A DNA stretch of 64,000 nucleotides from Eutypa lata (lineage: Eukaryota; Ascomycota; Sordariomycetes; Xylariales; Diatrypaceae). The stretch covers positions 6,076,001-6,140,000 of the forward strand of contig JAKULF010000004.1 in NCBI GenBank assembly GCA_022661535.1, written 5' to 3'. The notes under the pieces are model-generated. The model made no database searches, was not told where the DNA came from, and saw only the letters and a list, made by a program, of their open reading frames with translations. Position 1 is the first letter of the stretch, and each line of letters opens with the position of its first letter. The translations under genes and the position numbers were made by a program. Shown piece by piece: positions 1 through 13,500 of the stretch.

Positions 1-152
1 CAACCTGCACCATTTCTTCTCAATTGTCACGCCACATAACTCGCGACCCGGGAAGATAAGCGTTACATTTTGTTAAATTAGGTTGAAAAAGAAAAAAGAC
101 CAGAAAGCTAGTCAGAAGCCACCATCCTCCCTTACCATCAACATCACCAAAA

Positions 153-1461
153 ATGCCAGGTCCGCCTCGCCGCATGTCTGTAGTCACTGCAGTCATCGTC
201 CTCGCAGTCGCGAGCCTTATCTTCTGCGCACCGACCCTTTTAGCTGCAATAGGGCGGCAACAACCAAGCCATACGACGGGAGAGCAGAAGATCCCCGGGG
301 TGGCTTTCAGTCTTACCCCTGACTACGGGTGCGTGCGCCAAGAGAACACTTACCTACCTACGTACCTACCTACTCACCTACTGTTGAAAACGTTGATATA
401 TGCATGCTAATGCGAGCGCTTTCCGCAGGACTGCGGCCATTCATCTCCCAGATGGCACGTCAGTCGCAGTAGCCCGCATCGAGGGAAGCGAGGCTTACAA
501 GGCGTTCATGCGGCGGGAGGCCGCGCCCCCTGCATCATCGTCATGGTCGTCACCCTCAGCGGTTGGTCGCCTATCCCGCGGTGTTCTCTGCAGCTCCGTC
601 GGTGCCACATTCCGCGCCCTCCTGATGCGCGATGGAGGGGAAGGCATATGTAATAATACCTCCTCATTCCCAAGCCGCGAAGATGACGCAACCGCCACCG
701 AAGCGCTGCTGCGCGTCCTCAAAGCCTCCGCAGTGTCCTACCTAGAGGCGTCGACCATCTGCTTCGCCGACATGACGCTCCCGGACCCCAACAGCGCCGG
801 CACGACGACGACGACGACGACGTACCAACGGTCCGTGGCCGAAGCGGCGATCCGTGCTGTCGGGCTGCGGCAGGCGCGCCCCGTGACGGTGGCCGCGGGT
901 GTGGCGGCGCTCGTGACCAATGGGTTGAACCGGTGGGATGGCCCGCGGGAGCTGATTCTCGCCGTCGACCGCAGCCGGTACGGATGGACCTTCGACGTGT
1001 ACTACCGGGATGAGGGCCTGTTGGAGCTGGTTCGGCGCGATTATCGCCACTTCTCTGGGGATGGGGAAGGGGGAGAACGAGAACGAGAACGAGAACAACG
1101 CTCGGTATGGGGGGATCGGCGGGCGGTGGAGAGGCGCGCACTGGAGGCGATCGTCAAGTCGCCTTTTGGAAGGCTGCCCGGCGTTGGCGACTTGCCGCGC
1201 GAGATCGGCGAGCTGGTGCTGTACGGCGATGCCGCGGCGGAGCCCGGGTTCCGGGAGGACCTGGACGCGGTCCTGAGCCCGGAGCTGGCGGTCAAAGCGT
1301 ATGAATTCGATCCTGTGTATGCCAGTGCGGCGGGGATGGCCAGGGAGACGTTCTTGACCGTCAACGGTTGGGATTTTGTCGAGAAGCCGGCTTTTGGGTG
1401 CTGTTGGAGGTCGGGATGGCAGGGGTGTCGTCCCGCTCATGGCCAGCGAGTTAAGATATGA
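153..1461 (+). CDS. Hsp70-like (ASKHA-fold) protein with N-terminal membrane anchor, hypothetical
   Basis: Two exons, 153-328 and 429-1461, with a 100-bp intron (donor gtgcgt, branch CTAAT, acceptor cgcag); the splice closes in frame and gives 402 aa. Residues about 8-32 are a hydrophobic signal or signal-anchor segment, so the protein should enter the secretory pathway. The middle contains an alanine/valine-rich helix followed by a segment ending in RYGWTFDVYYRDEGLLELV (about residues 220-240), which resembles the second phosphate-binding region of Hsp70/actin ATPases, and later ELVLYGDAAAEPGFREDL, like the adenosine-binding loop. The classic DLGTT-type phosphate-1 motif is not visible, so nucleotide binding is unproven. 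A hexanucleotide repeat near 1074-1099 encodes an Arg/Glu tract. The family call is an inference from these weak motifs; a plain hypothetical membrane protein is the alternative. Confidence 0.6.
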
Positions 1462-1787
1462 ATTGCTCGAGTTTTTACGGGGGTTATTGTATTATCGGTA
1501 ATTTTGTTCTTTACCCTGAGATAACTATGCCAACGGAAAGATTGGTGACAAGTTGACTTCTATAGGGCACTACGCAAAGGAGTAATGCTTACTTAGTTGC
1601 TGCTGTTACTCGGATGCTTATCTTCCAGCACACACTTTTTCTCATCTTGACTACTTCAAAAGATTTTTTTCTCTTGAGGCTACGTGGAGGTGTTGTCACG
1701 GTTAGGTTTTAGTGACAGTGAAAATTGTATAAATGAACATTGAGAATGGTTCTTGCACCCTGTAGTTTCATGACTAGTAAGCATTAT
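1462..1787. other. Intergenic, convergent 3' ends
   Basis: About 330 bp separates two convergently transcribed genes. It is T-rich with no ORF or repeat that I can support; it presumably holds both 3' UTRs. Confidence 0.6.
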
Positions 1788-2847
1788 CTAAAGTACAGGC
1801 TCCGTTTTGTTACGACCAAACTTCCTTTGAGCTTCAAGAACAAGAATGAGCTGGTGTGCTGTACATATAAGTTCCATTTCGTGATCACACATCGTGATGT
1901 CAAGGTCCATCCTTCCCTCGTGCAACATCTTGGTAGATACTCTAGTAAATACCCAGCGGAATCCTTCTGGGACTCTTCGCTTAAAGTTAATATCAAGGGT
2001 AACAGTGTTGTTGTAGGTTGTTGCTTTCACGGCTTCGGCAACCGAGTTGGTTATCTCGGCAGGAACGCCGGGATGGTCCTCGGCCCAACGTTCCATCTTC
2101 TGGAAAAAGGCGTGCGCGTCGTATAGCCCGTTGTTGCGCAAAAGCGTGTCAGACATGGAAGGGATTATGTCGGTCATCATAGCCAGGAAGGTACCATCCA
2201 TGCGCTCATCCCCTTTGCAACCGTACCAACCATCGCAGATCCCATCGACGGGGAAGCCGCCTCTAGGGTTCAGGATCGACAGCTGGCTCGTCACGGAGAT
2301 GATGTCCCCCGAGAGGTGTGCGGGAAGCCAGTTGGGGTCCGACTGGTGAGCCGAAACGCGGCCGAAATCCGGCACGGGTTTTGGAGGAGGCAGGAGCCTC
2401 ACGGCGGTGAGGACGCTGGGACCGAGAGGCTTGTCAAAGTTGGTCGAGGTGGCCAGGGCCACAACCTTAACCCGCCCGTTCTGTGACAGCTGCAGTTGGA
2501 GTGTGCTTGTGTTGGCACCGACCTTGAGCGGAGTAACGACTATAGTGCTTTGACACCGCTCGCAGGAGTTGAGGAATTCAATATGCAGGTTCAAAATGTC
2601 TGGTTGATTGCGAGCTGCCAGCGTTGCGTCGGTTACGAGATGGGTGGCGGCGGCATGGTAAATGATAGCAGCGACGCTGCCACCGAAAAGCGCTGAATTA
2701 GATGTCAGCAGCTAAATCGCTATACGAAAGATCACACCTGAGGTTTGCCTTACTAGAACCGAGAGTCCAATCGACATGCCAGCCTGCGGTGTAATTATTG
2801 GTTCCTGTTTGCTGCAGGTTGATCTGTTTCTTGAGGATACTTGCCAT
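1788..2847 (-). CDS. Thioesterase-like (hot-dog fold) family protein
   Basis: Two exons on the minus strand: 2847-2754 (ATG at 2847) and 2692-1788, with a 61-bp intron (donor gtaagg, branch CTGAC, acceptor ttcag). The phases close exactly to give 332 aa. The start MASILKKQINLQQTG leads into a YTAGWHVDWTLGS segment and, across the splice, a GGSVAAIIYHAAAHL helix, the layout of fungal acyl-CoA thioesterase-like proteins with two hot-dog domains. The second domain carries DIIPSMSDTLLRNNG, where the conserved acid of the hot-dog active site is expected, and ends with ICTAHQLILVLEAQRKF. Likely reaction: hydrolysis of an acyl-CoA or acyl-thioester; the substrate cannot be read from sequence. No peroxisomal PTS1 is seen at the C terminus (EPVL). 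I am fairly sure of the family and unsure of the substrate. Confidence 0.85.
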
Positions 2848-3670
2848 TATCGCGCAGAATAGGAACTTCCGTCCACGCCAACCAGAATACGAATGTGGAA
2901 AAGGGGAGAGAGATGAAACAACCGTTGGAAGCTGAACTTGCTATGGTGACAGCCATGCGCAGCGCTTGGGGTTGTGTGAAAACACGATGTATATGGGATA
3001 CGATTGGTCTTGGAAATCTGGGGGTTTGCGAGAGGTAGGACAGAATGAATGAATGTTTGTATTGAAATGTAATAATGACAGTCTCCCACAGTGGGGATAT
3101 TTCTGAGCGCTTGCTACTCCTATGCATTTCTCCCTTGCCACGCAGCCACGCCAGTCTGTTGGTACCTCTAGTCACAATCCCGGTCACATGCTAGAAGATT
3201 ATGTTGGTGGTATGACATCCAACACACACCAACTGCATATAAATCGTGTACATATGTCACCGTGCATGATATATCAAAATGAAAGTCTTAACTACAGAAA
3301 ATATAAAGAGATATTTTGCTTTGCTGTTATAGCGTGCAAATTATTCGTTTGTAAAACTTGTTTACAAGTATAAGATGTTAAGTTTGGCAGCGTGCCTTCA
3401 CGAGTGAAATGACTCCTTACATGTGGCTACAGAACCTAACAAACATCTATATAATTAATTCTCCTTCTGCACTACCACACAGACGGGGGGTATTGAGGCT
3501 TACAGGGCTTCCTTTCTATGCATACTAGCACATGTAATAGTAATTATTGCATATCTCAAACAGCAAACTTTGTTTCAAGCTCACTATCCTACTAACCGCG
3601 ATCTTTCAACTCGATAGGGGCCTAGGTTAACTCTTTAACGTTATGCTTCAGATTATGTAGGGAGTCATTG
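2848..3670. other. Intergenic region, no gene seen
   Basis: It holds the promoter of the thioesterase gene (minus strand) and about 500 bp of A/T-rich DNA with no convincing ORF, repeat or RNA gene. Confidence 0.5.
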
Positions 3671-3863
3671 TTACCAAGAAAACGCATCCACCTCCAGCTC
3701 AAACGAACAATCACCAGCCTTCTCTTTGCCAAGCCATGCCACGGCCGCCCTAACATGGTCACACATTCCCGCCGGCCCACACACTACGACATCAATCTTG
3801 GACCATCCACGATTAGCCTCATCCCGCAGCAGCAAGTCAATATCTAGTCTCTGGTCAATACTG

Positions 3864-5422
<1,559 letters not shown>

Positions 5423-6022
5423 TAATATTCCCCATCCATCTACTATAAGTTATAACCTACTTAGACGGCCGGTTAAGCTACCTTCCTTTTACTTTTAATC
5501 CTGTTTTGGGCATTTGAATGTTTCGACGGGGAAGAGGATGTGTGCCTCGTTTAAACTACTGTTTGAACTGTATATTACATTGAATCAGTAATCCTAAATT
5601 TGAATTCTAGGCATGATTGTAAGAGTGGTTTACAAAAGCTAGTCTGCAATATACTTACAAGTGGATGAAATTCTGAGCACAACCTCTAATGATACAAATT
5701 CCACATAAATGATGGAAGGCATCCTGTCGAGGCCCCTGAAACCCTTACCGAGGTTACTAACTGGTACGCCATACCACACAGGGGAGCACATATAAGTTGA
5801 ATCAGGAACTAATGTGGCAGAGAAATAGTGGTGGGTTGGAATCATCCAAAATTCATTTCATTTTCCTCACTGTCCCTATGCATTTTGTATCATATTAATA
5901 ATGATTCAGTAAGGCATGTCACACATGTTCCGATCAATTCCCACAACGATAGAAGATTACGTGGCGTCGTAAGGGATATCAATGGATCTACTGAAATAAG
6001 CTTCATGAGATTGAATGCCCAT
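5423..6022. other. Intergenic, convergent 3' ends
   Basis: About 600 bp between the protease and cyclophilin 3' ends. No ORF with coding character and no repeat was noticed. Confidence 0.5.
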
Positions 6023-6927
6023 TCACATCTCCCCGCATTCAGTAATCACCACGGGCAAATCCGGCACATCCCGGCCCTCTCGTCCGGTTCTCGTCTTCTC
6101 AATCTTCTCGATGACGTCCATACCTATGTCCTTGTAAACTTGGCCAAAGACAACATGCTTGCCATCAAGATGAGGCGTTGGTGCGGTGGTGATGAAGAAT
6201 TGGGATCCGTTAGTATTCGGACCACTGTTCTAAGATTTAAGTTAGCCATGGCTCAAGGCTAACTAGGTATATAGCATATTGGAGTAAATACCGCCATAGA
6301 CAGCAAGCCCTTCTTGTCGTGTTTAAGGATGAAGTTCTCATCCGCGAATGTTTCTGTTCCCCAAACGCACTATAATCGCAATCAGCAAGACTCCTGGAGA
6401 TCTAGGAGGAACCAACTTACTATTCTTCCACTGCCATTGCCGTTGAGGAAGTCGCCACCTTGAATCATGAAGCCATTGATCTGTGATCTGTCAGCCAGGC
6501 TTTCCATTTGCGTCTTTCCATTGCATGGTTACTCACAACTCTGTGGAACTTGCTCGATTTGTAGCCTTTGCCATTCGTTCTATCGCCGGTGCAGAACCGT
6601 TTGAAGTTTTCTGCGGTCTTGGGGACAACGTCCTCGAATAGCTCAAACAGGACTCTGCCAAGGGGTTGGCCTAGGTTTAATTAGTACCTATCATATGATT
6701 GGTTGTTTCTTGGTACTCCGTATTCGGTGGAGACTCATGATATAAGAAACCCGTGTCCATCTAATATGGGAAGCATAATTGATCATGAGACTTACCGCCT
6801 AGTGCTATGTCGAAGAATATCCTAATTCACCATTATCAGCACTATAATCCCATCATGAGAATGCTCGAGTGGTCAATGCAGCTTACACAGGATTCCCATT
6901 AGAGGGAAGTTGGATAGGAGCCGGCAT
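6023..6927 (-). CDS. cyp3: Cyclophilin, peptidyl-prolyl cis-trans isomerase H type
   Basis: Six small exons on the minus strand: 6927-6887, 6821-6796, 6670-6537, 6480-6421, 6369-6292 and 6229-6023. Together they make exactly 182 codons (181 aa), the size of PPIH cyclophilins. The protein is one cyclophilin domain: [16 protein letters not shown] at the start, [33 protein letters not shown] (catalytic Arg in FHRV and the QGGDF loop), [29 protein letters not shown], and a terminal [10 protein letters not shown] that closely resembles the spliceosome-associated human PPIH end. It catalyses proline isomerisation and, by family, associates with the U4/U6.U5 snRNP. Exon 2 is only 26 nt. No targeting signal is seen, fitting a nuclear/cytosolic protein. 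Confidence 0.92.
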
Positions 6928-9106
6928 CTTGGAATTGCGACCTGGAATCGGCTTGGTCGCAAATGCTGACGATACAAGGATGAGGTAGATTGATTGATGG
7001 CTTGGGTGAACTTGTTAAGTCGAAGCTGCAGGTGAGTTAAGAAAACTACCAAGGTACTTACTTACGTAGATAGCGCCTTAAAACTGGTCTGTGCGTTAGC
7101 TAGTGCACAAGTACCGCTTCTGCCCCTGCCCCTTTTATTGGTGGCCGACTAGAAAAGGCTATGTAGAAAATAGGTGATTAGGATACCGTCTAATTTTGTG
7201 ATTATGTTACACTGATATGCCTTTCTATCTGTGATTTTGCTGTGTGTAGGAATGCTATGTTGCAAATGCCGTCTGGAGCTAGTTACATACAATTGGAAGC
7301 CCTGGAGCCCTGGGCTTAAGGCATGTATCCGTTGAATTTCCTTATTGCTCTAGACTGAGGATTTAGTAGTAAGATTGATATTATTTTCTGACTTTCTATT
7401 AAGCATATATCATGTACGTGTATGCCGCTACCATTCTATTTCCTTTCTCCGTACAATACACTGTTGGCTTGATGACCCCCATTGTAAATTGATTACGCTG
7501 CACTGTCTCAGTACTGCTACGTAAACTACCTTATACTTAAATAAACATAGCCTATATTACTTATTGTAGAATAACCACCATTGACTAGTAGACAGATTCG
7601 TATTATTCCAATTGAACTAGCATCAATACTAGCCAACGATCCTACATCTCAGGATCATTCATTTATCACTTCAACTCCGAAAATAAGTCACTCACTGCCT
7701 GTAAAGATTTATATTATTTTCCGTTAGTTGATGATGCCGTCACCTTATACCAAGGAGCAGGAGAATTGAACGACCTTCGAGTTACAAAAGAGTAATTTAA
7801 GGAGTACCAAAAGCTTTATTACGAATCGAGGGCGGATCATGAGGGATTACGACGGTACACGGAAAGATTTAAAGCTAACCGGCACGAATTGAAAACTGAA
7901 CCCCACAATAAGCTACTCAACTGGACAAAGGCTAAATTCACAGAGTGTGAAAAGATCACTACCCGTTACCAGACCATGGTGCATCAACCAAAACTGACTA
8001 ATCTGGAGACCAAGATTACCACGTTGACTGCGGAAATCGGGAGGGAATCGTTAGTTAATAGGCCTGCACGATTGCTGATACACAAGATAAGATCGTGAAC
8101 CTTTAGAATAGTCTAGAGAATGTGAAAGTATCCGTTCAGTACGTTTTTACAAGATTGTTAACATTACCTACTCAGTCGAACATTCAGGAAGTTGAGTCAC
8201 GACGTAATAGGTAAGAACAGAACTTAAGTGTAGGATATAAGGACCAGTAGTGTCTGCCATCTTTTACTACCTAAAAGGTAAACACTAGGCTTAGAGAACG
8301 GGAGCTAAGAAGAACGCCACATGAGTATGGTGATGGCAAAGTGTAGACTACGTTTAAGCTCTACGTAATAAAGTTTTCCGGAAATGGGGTTCCTGTTCTT
8401 GTTTATGGGCTTTCAAATTGGATAATTGCTCATCTTCAGTGCCCATTTGGTACACCCGGGGTGTATATACTTTCACTAGGCCGACCCTACATAGTCCTAA
8501 TCCATCTCGCGAGGTGCGGAGGTGGGTTCACCATAGCATTCCGGGCCGCGGTATGGTGACAACAATGTCGCGGGTAGACCCTTTTTTTAGGCGCGCTTTA
8601 GAGCGCGGGCGAACCCGTCCTCGTGAAGCTAACGCTCTAGATCGTTAGTGGTGAGACTTACATTCCAATGGCATTATGAAAGCATACTCGATCAAAATGA
8701 CGGCTTGGCTAGATTTGAACTATGGATCAAGATATGGGTTGGGTGAATGTCTTTAGGTTTGAGACATCTGATATCAAATAGTTTCTATGTTGTTGAAACC
8801 CCAAGAAACCCGATCCTAAAAGAGGATGTCGACGCAAGCCGAGCCCGTCGTAAGATTATTGTCTCGAAGACCAACTGGGAGCTATATCGAATCTCCAGAA
8901 GTATCCCTGAGAGCCAGCCTTGTTGGCTGAAAATTCCTGGAATGACAATGATGCTTGCCGCTGTGCCGTGATTATTAAACATCTCCGTGCCAAAAGTATA
9001 AGTAATGCTCTATTCGACTGTCATACTAGGACTAATTTATTTCCCCCATTGTATTATCGGCTTTAGGAACACAGTTTAACATAGTTCACTATAGCCATCA
9101 TCCAGA
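6928..9106. other. Gene-poor tract with decayed sequence
   Basis: About 2.2 kb lacks an intact gene. It contains a short coiled-coil-like remnant (7763-8098, listed separately) and weak ORFs at 8418-8648 and 8747-8971 with no recognisable domain. Likely an old, degraded insertion area. Confidence 0.4.
7763..8098 (+). pseudogene. Decayed coding remnant, coiled-coil-like
   Basis: One frame reads ELNDLRVTKE, a stop (TAA), then FKEYQKLYYESRADHEGLRR and a further helical, Lys/Glu-rich stretch to a stop at 8096-8098; after that another frame-consistent piece appears past stops. The amphipathic composition and interrupting stops suggest a degraded gene, possibly a retroelement gag-like protein or a host coiled-coil protein. 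No diagnostic motif (zinc knuckle, RT, integrase) is visible, so the identity is open. Confidence 0.25.
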
Positions 9107-10545
9107 ATGCGTTGTTCGCGTCTATCTCTCCTGCTCCTGCCAATGGCAGTGGGTGCAATACCTCAGATACTCGACCCCCTTTTCTGTACAGTGAATGTCC
9201 TCGTTATCAACGTGCTTCAGCAGGATCCCCAAGCTACCACGTACTGTTCAAGTTACCTCTCGATCCAAACAAGGACATTGTTAGTCCACAGCCCTAAATT
9301 ACCAGTTCCATAAGCTAACTACGGGCTAAGCACCGCTACCGCTACCTCTACGCCTTCGAGTGCTTATACGACTGTCCCCGCCACGGTTTTTGCGAGCACT
9401 CGAACAGTAGTCGTGTCGTCGACTAGGACAACTTCGGTGGATGTCACTACGACCGGCACTGTAACAGTGGTGAGTTTCGGCGTCATTTTCCCTTGGAAGA
9501 TATTCTTCTCACTTGCCACCGTGATAGACTGCGACCGGAACAACAACTGTCACAACCGCTACTACAACGTTGACTTGCCTGAACAGCGTTTATTACGTGC
9601 CTCGCTCCTCTCGAGTCCCTCAAAGGCGCCAAATTTTACCCAGTCAATCTGTAATCGCTAGGCCCACAGGTTTGCCGCTAAATTGGCCGTCCCAGGCTGT
9701 CTCGAGCGCCTGTTCTTGTCTCGCCATTCCCACCCCGTCTACTACGCAGACACGAACGCAAACGCTCCCGCAGGGTACGATTACAAGGACCTCTACGGTT
9801 GTAGTGACGCCTTTGGCCACTAGGTAGGTTCACTTGGCAACTTTCTATTATCAATCCAGGGGAGAGATGGTATTGACATGCACCTTTCCGTAGTACGCAA
9901 ACCGTGACCGTAACTGTCAACAATTCCGTCCGCAGGACAGCCACGGCGACAGCTACGACGGTCAGCACCGCCTATGCCACTGCAACCACGATCACGGCTA
10001 GCGGGATGAGGTACCGCAAGTACACCCACGCGTTCAACGCGCTAAGCGCCAACAGCGGCTTCACGGCCAACTTCTTCAAGGGGAAGACCCCGGACTTCGA
10101 CGGCGTCACGACCGGCTCGCTCACCTTCTCGAGCGGGAGCGGGAACAACCTCACGCTGCCGGGGCGCCCCAGCTTCGACGCGTCGCAGGCCGCGATCCTG
10201 TTCCAGGGCTTCTTCCTCGCCCCGCTGTCGGGCACCTACATGATGCGGACGGGCGGCAACGACATCGACAACTGGGGCTACCTGTGGATGGGGCCAAACA
10301 CCGCGTACGACTGGAATAACGACAACCCCGACTACACCTCGACGCGCACGGGTACCGGCCCTTTCACGGACGGATACGGGGCCTTTGCGGCGAGGGCGGG
10401 GGATGCCATCCCGCTGACCTGGCTGTTTGCGAACGGCGGGGGCCCCGCGGCGAGCTTCATCGAGTTTACCTACCCGGGCGGGTCGAAGAACACAGATACC
10501 AGGGGGTTGTTTGTGCAGCCTTGTAGCCCCAGCGTGTTTCCGTAA
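9107..10545 (+). CDS. Secreted GLEYA-domain adhesin-like protein
   Basis: Four exons: 9107-9279, 9331-9469, 9528-9823 and 9894-10545, with introns of 51, 58 and 70 bp; the phases close to 419 aa. The start MRCSRLSLLLLPMAVGA is a signal peptide. A Cys-bearing segment (FCTVNVLVINVLQQDP, then TYCSSYLSI) is followed by a long Ser/Thr/Val-rich stalk suited to O-glycosylation and by an AVSSACSCLAIPTP motif. The last exon is a full GLEYA-like lectin domain (about residues 245-410), with FQGFFLAPLSGTYMMRTGG, WGYLWMGPNTAYDW and PLTWLFANGGGPAASFIEF. GLEYA domains bind glycans in yeast adhesins; the expected role is cell-surface or extracellular carbohydrate binding. No GPI signal is visible after the domain. 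It stands alone in a gene-poor region. Confidence 0.85.
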
Positions 10546-13500
10546 CAGGGCCTTGTGTGTGAACGAAGCGGGGGTTTTTCTTCTTTGCTGATGATTAAAA
10601 AACGTGATTTCGAACAATCAATGACTAATCTTACGATGTAATGCAGGAGGACAGAGCTCCAGAGGAGCCGGGTATCAGGACGTTCCTTCTTTTCAGTTCT
10701 ATCAAACTGGGCTCAACCTAGTACGTTAATAGTATACCTTACATTTGAATTTGGCCTTCGTAAAGACTGGCTAGACTTCCATTAAACCGGTCTATACTTA
10801 AGAACTTAATGTGAAGTGTGGCGGTACGGAATGCAAGGACAATACCGCTATACCACCAAAAGTGAAATGTTGTTAGCCCTGGAGCTAACCAACTTACATT
10901 GTCTTATATAGCGGGCACACCTGCCACCTAGGACCGTGACATAAAGGAAGTATACCTTATGGCCTTTACTATGATGTTAAGATAATGAGGAATGTTACTT
11001 AATTCTGACCTGAAAGCATCATGTTTCATCTCTAAACGAATGCTTTGCAAGGAATGAAGAAATATGGAAGTAATTAACCTCGTGCGTGGTTGGGGGAAGC
11101 TTATCTTATATTAAGGAATAATTATTATCAATGCTACGGTCCGGAGCATCGAGGGCAAGCGACACAGCTAGGCTGACATAATGAAGGTTAGTCAATAGGG
11201 GTGACTGGCTCATTTACGACTTTTAAAGATGAGGCCATGAATATTATCGAGGCTGCAAACAGATCTAATACCTAGTTACTTACATGTGCTAGTGTTGGGT
11301 GCATTTCAAAGGAGTGTATTTACAAGTTTTCCTATTGAATTTTGCTTTTTGGCACACTCATCTCTATGTATCCCAGGTACTAAAAGGGACTTAAGTCGAT
11401 GAGATTCAGCGTTGGGCTGATAAATATCAAGTCTTCAATATTTTGACCTAAACATTTAGCACTGTGGTCAAGGAGAAGTTGTATCACCTCTTGAGTTCTT
11501 GAGGATTTCATTCGTGAGACATTGAACGGGATTGAAAGGTATATATAGATAAGCTCAGTATGTTTACTATGGTTGCATGGTCATATCACGGAGTAAAGGA
11601 CTCATACAGGCACCACCACTGTCGATGAGGTCGGTTAGCTATATGAATTATATTCGGATGCTTCAGATGTCGGCTCGATCTACATGCGTTAGTTCCCTAT
11701 TTTAAATGAATTCTAATATATTACTCTATTTACTGCCGTGGGTTATTTTAACCCCCCTTTAAATTTGCATAGCACGACCCAGACTCGGAACGGCGGGAGC
11801 TCCCGTAACCTTACTCTTGTCCTACTCTCTTAGAATAGGGAGAGGCTCAACAGCTAGTCAACTGCAGGTTTAAGTGGATTGCGAGAAACCTCCGGAAAAA
11901 CTTCCGACTAAAATTTGAGGTCAGGTGGATTTTCTACATCATAATATGCCATTCTTTCGCGCACCGCCGGCTGGTCTAAACTAGCCAGACAATCCCGACA
12001 TCGGTTTGCTGCGTCGATTCTATCGGAGTGCCGCTCCGTAGCATCGGGGACCTCTCCTACACATGCGATCACGCGAGGTCGTCAGATGGAGTCTTGAGGT
12101 TGCTCCGGGCGGTTCCGCTTTGCGGATCATATTAATAACCCACCCACTTACTATTATGACCTCATCGCACGGATACGGCGGAACCATCGGCTAAGTACGT
12201 AACTAGGTATGTAATTTTTCTTACCTATTAAGGGTTGCATATGCAGTCTTGGTGATCTCACCGAGAATTTGACGTAGGTATTTGTTAATTTGGTGATGGC
12301 CTCGTCGCTTAATCTCTACATATAGGTATTATGGACATGCCATCCCTAAAATGCTTGACTGCAACAGCGAGCCAGGTTTTTCGCGACGTGACCCAACTAA
12401 AGTTAGTTGTGCAACGCGGGGAAGCAAGAAGTTGCAATGCTTGGCATTCCCTCCCGACCCGTATTATCCTCAGCTTAAGCGGAGTGGTTATAGTATGAAG
12501 CTATAAAGGAAACTTCTCAATATGAGGATATTTTCTTAGATTTTATTGCTCTTACAGATGGGAAACTCTATTCAGCGAGATGCTAAGTTTGCCTTGATAG
12601 GCATATTGTCGCCGCATCGAATTTGGCTAGCTCACATATTCCCACGGAGCTGAAAGAGGGCGCAGTTGCTGAGTGTTTAACTACTTCGTATGAGGAGGTT
12701 GTGACTTACCTAAGTAGGTATGGGTGTAGCTCCTGGGGTGGATCTCCCTTCAATAGGAAGTAGTTTCGTTGTAGAAGTTCTTCGTAGAGGCTTCGCTGAG
12801 GCGCACTGGAAAAAAGCCTCTTGATACGTAAATACCAGGAACTTTTCTCAGAGGTCTTACTGCTAGCGTAGAGAGTCGCTTCGTGATGTGTGTGTAAATA
12901 AGCCAACACCTTTGAATGTTGGTGGGCATGGTGATTTGGAATACTTTTAATCCCTAGACTTCCGGAATTGGAATTTGACGTGACAGCCGCAGACAAGATA
13001 AATCGTGGGGGAGGCAGGCGCTAAGCCGGGCTGGGCGCTTCGGGTCTTGGAGACCCCGGGCCTATAATTTGTCTATGATATAATTTACGTGCCTATATTT
13101 GCATGGTTTAAATATATAGGCAAGTAATAGTAGTGAGGGGACTGTGGGACTCTGTAAAGACCTGTATCCGCCCTCATGTGAAGTAATACCTATAAAATTT
13201 CCATCTTCGAACAGCCTGGAAGCGTGCAATGATGATGGTAATTGAGTGTTTCATGCTTCTAAGCTAGCATGAGACTTGAAAGGGACTTATTTATTATTGT
13301 TTTCAGGATCGCTCCCTGGCGTCTGAGCTACTGTAGGAACCGTTGCCACTCAGGTGGTTGCCAGAAAAATTCGGCCGCCTTACTTATACATTTAACCCCA
13401 AATGGCCGAATTTTTCTGGCACCCACCTGCCACTAACATAACACACCAACGCACACCAATCACGCATCTGAGACACAGCCGGATTAGCAGAGTAGTAACG

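Noticed and set aside
742..1440. 232-codon minus-strand ORF (and 719-1141)
   Set aside because: Antisense of the second exon of the Hsp70-like gene, in G/C-rich coding DNA where stops are rare.
3726..3863. N-terminal extension of the protease frame
   Set aside because: It would start at TTG and is the antisense of the ferric-reductase tail, so it is not protease sequence.
12706..12996. Minus-strand 96-codon ORF in the gene desert
   Set aside because: No domain, no promoter or splice context; random in a decayed region.
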